Below, in pieces: positions 56,401 to 64,000 of a DNA stretch of 64,000 nt. How positions within the stretch are numbered: the first letter of the stretch is position 1; each line of letters opens with the position of its first letter. Made by a program: the position numbers and the translations under genes. Below the pieces are notes generated by a model. The model saw only the letters and a list, made by a program, of their open reading frames with translations, was not told where the DNA came from and searched no databases. Origin of the DNA: Ophiosphaerella korrae (taxonomy: Eukaryota > Ascomycota > Dothideomycetes > Pleosporales > Phaeosphaeriaceae); contig JALNQF010000118.1 in NCBI GenBank assembly GCA_028456385.1, positions 1-64,000 on the forward strand. The letters are read 5' to 3'.

Positions 56401-59400
56401 CTCAGGGTGATTGAGATAACCTTTGAACACCTGGTACCCACCAAAACATAGTTCACCGACTGCACCTCGAGGCAAAATGGTACTGCTCTTTGGTTCAAGT
56501 ACAAATGCTGAAGTGTTATCGAAGGCGGATCCGATGTTATTGATCAGGTCTGTTGGCGAGACTAAAGGGCGCACTGTACAGATATTTGTTGTTTCAGAAG
56601 GACCGTACCCTGTTCAGATTAACAGCAGGTTTATGATTACAAATGCATAATATTTACCTTGATGGAGTCCTCGTCCAACCCATTTACGGCGCACGTATTC
56701 TGTCAATGCTTCCCCAGCTGTTACTAGAAATTCAACTTGTGGTACATTCTCTGGATCAACCAAGGCTGCGACTGTTGGAGTAAGGCTCAGATGTGTAATA
56801 CCCATCTTGCAGATAGCATCTTCTAAGTCGGTGAATACATCTTCTTTGCTTGCTGAGCACAGACATATGCCCGCGTTCCATGAAAAGAAGATCTCGAATA
56901 CAGAGACATCAAACGCTTGAGAACACGACTGGAGCAGCCTTGAGTGACTTGAGTAGGGGTATATTCCGGATAGATAATTCAAATTACTCATCAGATTATC
57001 CTGTGTGATAAGGACACCCTTGGGGACACCAGTACTGCCACTCGTGAAGACACAGTATGCCACGTGTTCCCCATCATATGGTGTATCGAGATTATGACTG
57101 GCATACACAGTGAGGTCAATCCCAAATGGGATGACAGTAGTGGGTGTGGGTGGCTCGAAATTCATTGATGCTGAAGAATCGGCGACGCATACTGCTACCT
57201 GGGCTTCGGCTAAGATTGTCTTCTTTCTTTCGCTTGGCAGATCCGGAGTGAGTGGAAGGTAACCAGCGCCTAGTTTCAGGACTGCAAGAATGGCCACATA
57301 GAGGTCAACAGATTTCTCCATAATCACCCCTACTAAATCACCAGAGCGTACTCCATGTTCTGATAGACTCCGAGCAAGCTGATTGCTGCGACAATTCAGC
57401 GTAGCGTAGGTCATTGTGTCCTTAATTTGCATTACCCCATCCACAATATGGGAGAATCGGATTGCGTCCTTCTCAGGCGCAGCCAGGGCCCACTTTTCGA
57501 CGGCGAATGAGGGACCATGAGACGACAGCCATTCTTTTGGTGCAGAATTTGCAATGGAGCGTGAAGACGCAGAAAAGCATGTCGTAATGTCAGTGGTAAA
57601 GCTATCCGTATCCCTGAGAAAGAATTGAACCACTTCATCAATCTGCCTCGACAGGTACTTCGCTTGACCAACTGGAAGTATGGAAGAGTCAAAATTAACT
57701 CGAAATGATATATGATTAGGCCGTGGTTCATACTCAAATGTAACCTTGAATTCAAGTTCATCTGCGCTCTCGATTACATACGCGGATGGTGGAGAAGTCG
57801 TAGCTGAATTGAAGGATTGTTGCCATACAAACAACGCATCGAAAAGCCGCGCTCCGGCGCGCACGTTTGCAGCTTTTGAAATCTCGCGTAGAGGTAGAGT
57901 GAAATGTTCTAGGCTGGCTCGGTTCATGCGCTGCGCTTCTTTCAATATATCGAGCACCCTGAGTAGGCTTCCGAAGCGCAATCGAAAGGGAAGTGTCGCG
58001 ATACATGGACCAATGATGTCCTCTACTCCGACAACGGGAATCGTTCGACCTGAAGTGACATTGCCGATAACAATGTCGCTTGAGCCAACATAAAGACTCA
58101 AGACGAAAGCTATCGCCGATTGAAAGAATACCTGGGGACTGACAGCAAGCTCACGAGACCGCTCGAGTAGAGATTGCAATGCGACATCCGAGCGTCCGGC
58201 GATCGAATGCATCGCATTGTCTGCGACGATCACGCCATTAAGATTTGGTAGTGATATTTCTGGTCGATCATGAAGAAGTGTGGCCCAGTACTCTACATCC
58301 TCTTTTTGTAAGCTTGGTTGGTGTTCAAGGTAGTACTGAATAATTTTACGATATTGCGGTCGTGATTTAGCGCTTCGCCCAGCCAGCAAACCCTCGAGAT
58401 CCTGGAGAATCAATTCGAACGACCAGCCGTCATATAACGCATGATGAACTTGGAATAGTAACTGAGGCTTTCCAAAACCTATTCTTACTTGGACAGAGAA
58501 TGGCCGCAATAAGGATTCGTAGGAGCCGAGAGAGTATAGCCTGGAGAAGGTACTCACTTGTTGAATTTGTGAGGCTTCTAACTCCTTCCATACAACTTGA
58601 ATAAAGGCACCGTCGTTCCTGGTTACTGGATAAAATCCAGAGCGCAAAATCTCGTTGCCATGTGAAATGCTACGAAGTGCATTCTGAATGTCCTCAAAAG
58701 CATGCAACTCTAGGAGCTCTACCTCAATCCAATTACAGTAGGCCTTAGGTCTAGCAACCGTTTCCGCAAGCATAGCCTCTTGTAGAGGAGTGCAGGATAG
58801 AGTATAAGCAATCTTCGCATGCTGCCATTTGAGTTCCGGAGTATCCAGATTTCCACTGTCTGCAGAGACCAACTCATCATTAGAAATTACCCCATTCCCC
58901 AGCCCAGCATTCTGAGCAGCCTGAAGGAGATTCTCAACACTATTTGCGGAGAGTAGTTGTAGCGCAGTTACCCGGTATCCTTTTGCTTGTAGCATAGAGG
59001 CGAGGCGTATGGCTTGAAGCGAATCAAGTCCAGCAGATGCAAGGTTGGATTTTAACCCCAGGTCTTGTTTCATGTGGTTTTGAATGAGGCTGAACATGGT
59101 GTGATTGACAGAGTTTTCCGGCTGTTCCACCACTTGTCCGTTGCGATGCATCGCATTCTGGTGATACGAGATGAGAGAATTTCTATCAACCTTCCCGGAT
59201 GGAAGCTGTGGCATGCGATTAACGAACAAAATATCGGTGGGTATCATGATTGCGGGTAGCCATCGTTTGCAGATCTGGAGGACGTCGTCCCGCGACATCT
59301 TACCAGTGCCAGTGGCACAAAAGGCAACTAGAACTTCTTCAATGACTAATACTGTGGCTGAACGACATTCTTTTAACTTCATGACGATCTGTTCAATTTC

Positions 59401-60717
59401 TCCTAGCTCGATTCTCTGTCCTCTCAACTTCACCTGACCTGTAACGACACGCCCAAAGCACTCGAGTGTGCCATCATTGCAAACTTTCGCCCGATCGCCG
59501 GTGCGGTACAGGTATCCATATTCGCGGTGATGCATGAAAGATGCCGCAGTAAGTTCAGAGCGGTTTAAGTATCCCTCTGCGATTTGAGGGCCCCCGACGA
59601 CCAGCTCTCCTTCTTCTCCAAGTGGTAGTATATTGAAATCCGGTGGAGACCCTTTTTCGACTAGTGGCGACACTACGAAGGCTGAGACTGTGTCTAATGG
59701 GTATCCTATTGCTGTGGTCGGAGCAGTGGCCGAGAGACGGGCTTGTAAGGTACAATGTATCGCAGCTTCAGTCGGCCCGTACATAGCCCAAAGAATGCTC
59801 TCTCTTGCACCAGAGCCACCATATGCGTCAATTACATCCCGAGTAAGCATCTCACCGATAGTGAGAAGAAGCCGAAGACCAGGAACACTTGATCGACCTT
59901 CAAGAAGATTGCTTACTACTGTTGGTGTCAGCTCGGCTGCGTCTATGTCGAGGTCTCGTATTGTTTCTGGAAGGTTATCGAGCATTTTAGCGCGCGTACG
60001 GCTTGCCAACGTGCTGCCTCTGTACCACGGAAAGAATATTTCGAAGATGGAGACATCGAAGGTAGGCGCCGCGAATTGGAGAAATCGGGCAAAACGTGGA
60101 ATATGCCTGTCATGAGCCAGTAGGCTTTGGGTAGCCGCACGATGGGACACACCTACAGCCTTTGGCGTCCCAGTTGAACCACTAGTATATAGAACGTATG
60201 CTAGGTCATTTGTATCGATGTGTGGAATCGTGCAGAGATCAGACTCTCTTTCCTGGAAAATTTCATGGTCCACTCTGAATACGACAACGTCTGTATTTAT
60301 TCGCAAACGTAAATGATTTTCCGAGTCTGTGACAATCAAGTTGGCTGATATATCGGCTAAAATGAAGTCAAGTCTTTCCACTGGGGTGTCGAGGCTGATG
60401 GGGCAGAAAGCTTTACCAGCCTTCAAGATTGCAAGAAGTACGATGTAGAGCTCTGGGCCTTGTGGTAAGAATACTGGAACAATGGAAGAAGCATTTTTCA
60501 CATGTTCCAATGACTTCGTGAGAGAGTGAGCAAGACTGTCGCTCAATGTGTGTAAAGCCTTAAAGGAAAACTTCCGTCGTTTTGATCCAAGAAAGTCGAT
60601 AGCAGTCGCAGTGGATGGAGGGGCCACTAGCTCATGAAGCCGAGTAGGACCTGCAAGAAAGGAAGCAGATTCGTTGATGATTGATAGTTTGTGTGATGAT
60701 TTTCGAGCGTGTACCAT
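44469..60717 (-). CDS. NPS2: Giant non-ribosomal peptide synthetase, ferrichrome/ferricrocin-type siderophore synthetase (NPS2/SidC-like)
   Basis: Three exons: 60717-56658, 56609-44659 and 44609-44469, giving 5383 residues. The two small introns (48 and 49 nt) keep phase. Domain order with approximate core residues: A1 (TSGSTG 175-185), T1 (LDSLQA 562), C1 (HHALYDG 759); A2 (1226; YGPSETT spans intron 1), T2 (1629), C2 (HHALYDG 1829); A3 (2291), T3 (2684), C3 (FHGLFDA 2891); A4 (3352), T4 (3757), C4 (FHALYDG 3969); then A-less T5 (4309)-C5 (4519) and T6 (4867)-C6 (HHVIYDG 5077). There is no thioesterase or reductase, so the last C domain probably cyclises and releases. The trailing T-C-T-C is characteristic of fungal ferrichrome synthetases, which join three N5-acyl-N5-hydroxyornithines with Gly/Ser/Ala and reuse modules. 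Four complete A domains fit the NPS2 lineage. No ornithine monooxygenase or acyltransferase gene is in view. The exact product is inferred. Confidence 0.85.
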
Positions 60718-62109
60718 TTTGATGGACCAATGAAAATGATTGGATGTTGTATGATATGAATGCTTTGAGGCGCGACGAGCTGCTTTTCACAGCAACAAAG
60801 TAGAAGTAGCTTCAGAGTAGATAATCTCACTAAAATGCCCTATGAATTTGGCTTTTTTGAGATTATTATATAAGGACCTCTCGTGGCACGTCTTCGTGGA
60901 TGAGAAACTGCAGAGCGATGATTGGTCGACAGGTTCTAAGTATTTTTGACGAATATTTCCAAGGCTGATGGATGCCCACGTGAGGATGTGATGGTGTCAG
61001 TCTGCAACGTGTTTAAACTTGTTTGTAAGATATGTTCAATGTTGGGATCTCAGTGCGACAAACCAGCCATTACCAGAGAGCGTTGGACATCGGTTAGCCT
61101 CGGGCGATCCTACAACATGCACTGTTCCTAGATAGGGAGAGGGAGCTTTTGGCCAGTGTAGCGAAAGCTCCTTCCCTAACTGTTCGGTTTTAGCTGTAGT
61201 TGTTGTTGAATGTCCCTGTGTTTGCCTGCAAAAGCAACCTCATACATCCCTGACTTGGTTCGTGAGCGTTAGTCTTAGTATGGTCATCAACTTCGTCATA
61301 CAAAAACGGGACACCAGAACAATCGGGGGCTCTAGTCGGCCCAAGTAAATGAGGGAGAGTTCAAAATATTCCGAGAATATCATCTGCCCCACCATAGCTT
61401 TTGTTAGCTTCAAGACCTTGATGCGAAGGTGACAGATGCGACGGCACGTTGGGTCCGGATGACCCAGCCCACTACTCCATCTCTTCCCTGCTGTTACACA
61501 TTACACTAGCGTAATCCTCCCACGCAGGTAGCTAATAATTGCTTTTACCAGGGGCCAACGCGTCATGGAATACCCAGCCGAGTCAATAACTCGGAGTATG
61601 ATCCGTGGGAAGTCCGATGTCGGTTTATTCACTAGATTCGAAGGTATCCATCACGCGTGCCGACTAGGACTAGGTACTAGGCTCAATAAGCTCAAAGAGG
61701 CTGCAACTAGAACCGAACTGAAAAGACAAGTTTCTGGCCTACTTAACTGTGGACGACGGCGCTTTTACATGCATAAAATGCACAACAGTCAGCTCACGTG
61801 AAATTGAACATACCTCCGAGCATCTTGGCCAGTGCAGCGGGTAATCAACGTCAAGAAACGCATGCTGTGTTAGCAAGTGGTCTAGCTCTTGGTATAAATT
61901 CGTTATCATGCACAAAAGGAACTTTCAGCCGTCATGCCAAGACTCTAACTTAGCCTCGGATTGTTTCTGCCGCCTGTCAGAGACGCGATGGTCTCTAACA
62001 CGTCACGAAGAACTCCTACGGTATCTCCATGGCATGTACGCGCATTGAACCAGGAAGCCGCCATCAATTCATCGCGAGTTGAAGATGCACCAATGAGCCG
62101 TTGATACCG
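60718..62109. promoter_or_regulatory. 1.39-kb bidirectional region between NRPS and ABC transporter
   Basis: No gene lies within it. For the NRPS (minus strand) a TATATAAT box (60872-60865) lies about 150 nt before the ATG, with a CCAAT (60925-60921) about 50 nt further up. A CCAAT-N7-ATTGG inverted pair (60727-60743) sits in the presumed leader. HGATAR sites, the core recognised by SreA/Sre1-type iron GATA repressors, occur at 60819-60824, 61130-61135 and 61903-61908 (reverse). Such short sites are expected by chance, so iron control is a hypothesis. A hairpin lies at 61142-61171. Confidence 0.45.
61142..61171. repeat. Inverted repeat (8-bp stem) in NRPS/ABC intergenic region
   Basis: GGAGCTTT (61142-61149) pairs with AAAGCTCC (61164-61171) over a 14-nt loop. 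Flanking AGGGA and TCCCT extend it imperfectly. It could be a regulatory palindrome or chance. Confidence 0.5.
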
Positions 62110-63936
62110 ATGGAATCTTCAATCTCGCCCGCGCTTCAGAGCGCCCACATCTCTATTGAGTCAAGCGACGAGAGCGACCCTCTTCTCAATTCTGAAACCG
62201 GCGACTATCAAGATGGTGTTCGCACTCGACGCAATTCGCAATGGGAGAGACATGTTGAGCCATCTTTAGCAACCGTCCAGCCACAATTTACAAACATAGT
62301 TGCGATTCGCCAAGCTTTCATACGTCAAATTTTGGGACTCAACCCATTCAAGACCTCTTATTTCGCATTGTACCGGCCACTCGATGGTGTTGGATCTCGA
62401 TTAGTGCTTGTTTTGGGAGTCCTCCTTGCGATGGCTGCTGGTCTCCCGCTCCCCATGATCGGTATTATCCTGGGAAGGATAATAAACAACTTTCCACCGC
62501 CTGCGGATGAACTCAAAAGTCTTCTTTATCGTCTAATGTCGGTTGCAGTTGGCTATTTTATTGTGACTTGGGGGTGGGCTGTCTGTTGGGCAGTTATTGG
62601 CGAGAGGGTATCGCGAAGATTGCGAGAGAGATTGCTTTATCGTGCGTTGGGCATGGACATGGCATATTTCGATACTATTTCTCCAGATATATCGAACATA
62701 TTGACAGAAAAGACTCAAGCCATACAGCTCGGGACATCAGAAAAAGTTGGACTTTTTATTGCTTCAATTTCTTACTTTATATCTGCATTTGCTGTGGGCT
62801 TCTGGCTCAACGCTAAGCTCACTGCCATTATGTACGGCAACCTGCTAGCGACTCGTCGATAATTGTTAACATCTGCAGGTTTGTTACAGTCATACCTTCA
62901 ATGACTTGTGTTGTCTTCTTCGGCACGAGAGCGATTTCGAGATTCTCGAAACAAGCTGCAATCTACACGGAGAAGGCGTCGTCCGTAGCAGAAAGCGCAA
63001 TAAGAGGTGTACAGATCGTTCAAGCCTTTGGGTTGTTCAATCAACTCAGTGAAGAGCACATCCACCATTTGCAATCTGCTTTGCATATTGGAGTCAAGAA
63101 GAGCATTGCCGGTGCACTTATGCTAGGGTCCATCTACTTTGTAGCTTACGCGACGAATGCCTTGGCCTTCTGGTGTGGCGATCATTTCAGGAACGGAAGT
63201 GCCGAAGCAGGCACCATATATGCTGTGGTCTTCCTAATTCTAGATGCCTCTTTCGTACTTGGTAGTTTTGGACCTTTCATACAAACATTCGCTATGAGCG
63301 CAGCTGCTGGCCAGTCTGTTCTTGAGGTTTTAGACCATCCTAGCGCCGATATCGACGTCTATTCGCCCAAAGGGAAACCGGCCAACAAAACTCACTTCGA
63401 CAAGGAGCTCGGCTTTTGTTCTGTCTCCTTTGTGTATCCTGCGCGGCCTACAGTTCGCATTCTCGACGAGGTTAATCTACGATTTCAACCTGGCCAAGTA
63501 ACAGGCCTCGTCGGTCCATCAGGTTCTGGAAAATCGACCATCGCTGCACTCTTGATGCGATTTTATGAGCCTACATACGGGACGATATCCCTTGGGCATG
63601 ACCAATTGCAGACATTCAATATTCAAAGCCTTCGGTCACATATGGCATTAGTAACTCAACATCCCATTTTGTTCACCGGTACTATTTTGGAGAATATTAA
63701 ACTGGGACTACGACGACCATTGCCTGAGGATGAGGCACTTGCTAAATGCCAAGCGGCAGCAATCGAGGCCCATTGCGACTTTATAGAGCGACTTCCTGAT
63801 GGTATTCATACGAAGATTGGTTCAGGGCCGCATTCGCAGCTCTCTGGAGGCCAGAAGCAGCGAATCACACTCGCACGGGCTTTAGTAGGTGACCCTTCTC
63901 TGCTACTCTTGGACGAGTTCACCAGCGCGATGGATG
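62110..63936 (+). CDS. ABCB-type (MDR/Ste6-like) ABC transporter, first half, truncated by window end
   Basis: The ATG is at 62110 (MESSISPALQS). Exon 1 runs 62110-62831. A 47-nt intron (62832-62878, GTACGG...CTGCAG) is followed by exon 2, 62879-63936. A GTAAGC donor at 63937 then opens an intron with a CTGAC branch-like site at the very end of the window, so the gene continues beyond it. In 593 residues it encodes a cytosolic N terminus, an ABC transmembrane domain (hydrophobic stretches near VLVLGVLLAMAAGLPLPMIGI and VGYFIVTWGWAVCWAVIG) and NBD1. NBD1 has Walker A GPSGSGKST (about 452), signature LSGGQKQR (about 561) and Walker B LLLLDEF. TMD-NBD order indicates the B/MDR subfamily, probably a full-size TMD-NBD-TMD-NBD pump. 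Divergent from the siderophore-type NRPS, so siderophore export or intracellular transport is a reasonable guess. Confidence 0.92.
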
Positions 63937-64000
63937 GTAAGCCATTATTCTTTTCGTTCTAGCCTTTACCATCTGTTAACAGCCTCATACTGACTTGCAT

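Overview
This window is nuclear DNA of a filamentous ascomycete. Genes are dense and have many short GT-AG introns of about 45-70 nt. Conserved single-copy eukaryotic genes (RPL7, RPS14, profilin, prephenate dehydrogenase, a CDK11-like kinase, NDUFAF7, BUD13/CWC26) alternate with repeat-rich stretches showing C-to-T type decay. The very large NRPS and the HeLo-domain protein fit Pezizomycotina. A Dothideomycete (Pleosporales-like) host is my guess and cannot be proven from the window. Exon boundaries were placed by hand from splice signals and reading-frame continuity.

Layout. 1-1.1 kb: a mitochondrial NAPE-PLD-like hydrolase, cut by a 74-base G run that looks like a contig edge or artefact. 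2.7-4.1 kb: a Pho85-type cyclin with a long GC-rich upstream region. 6.6-7.7 kb: RPL7, with a C/D-box snoRNA in its second intron. 9.0-9.8 kb: a decayed collagen-like GPI wall protein gene. 10.7-11.3 kb: remains of a membrane protein gene. 12.2-20.8 kb: NDUFAF7, CDK11-like kinase, RNPS1-like SR protein, profilin and a HeLo-pseudokinase. 21.8-23.7 kb: an AIM9-like phosphotransferase broken by in-frame stops. 23.7-31.9 kb: gene-poor, repeat-rich DNA holding one SRPK-like kinase between two copies of a dispersed repeat. 31.9-43.3 kb: metallophosphoesterase, RPS14, TYR1, a 2-oxoglutarate oxygenase, an HSL-type esterase, a small conserved protein, an ATL-type DNA repair protein and BUD13/CWC26.

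44.5-64 kb is a secondary-metabolism locus. A 5383-residue NRPS has the order A-T-C-A-T-C-A-T-C-A-T-C-T-C-T-C. It faces a divergently transcribed ABC transporter that runs off the window end. The trailing T-C-T-C and the lack of a thioesterase are the signature of ferrichrome/ferricrocin-type siderophore synthetases (NPS2/SidC). The pair is therefore best read as a hydroxamate-siderophore synthetase with a candidate transporter.

Several housekeeping genes form head-to-head pairs with short shared promoters: NDUFAF7/CDK (239 bp), RPS14/TYR1 (271 bp) and ATL/BUD13 (168 bp).
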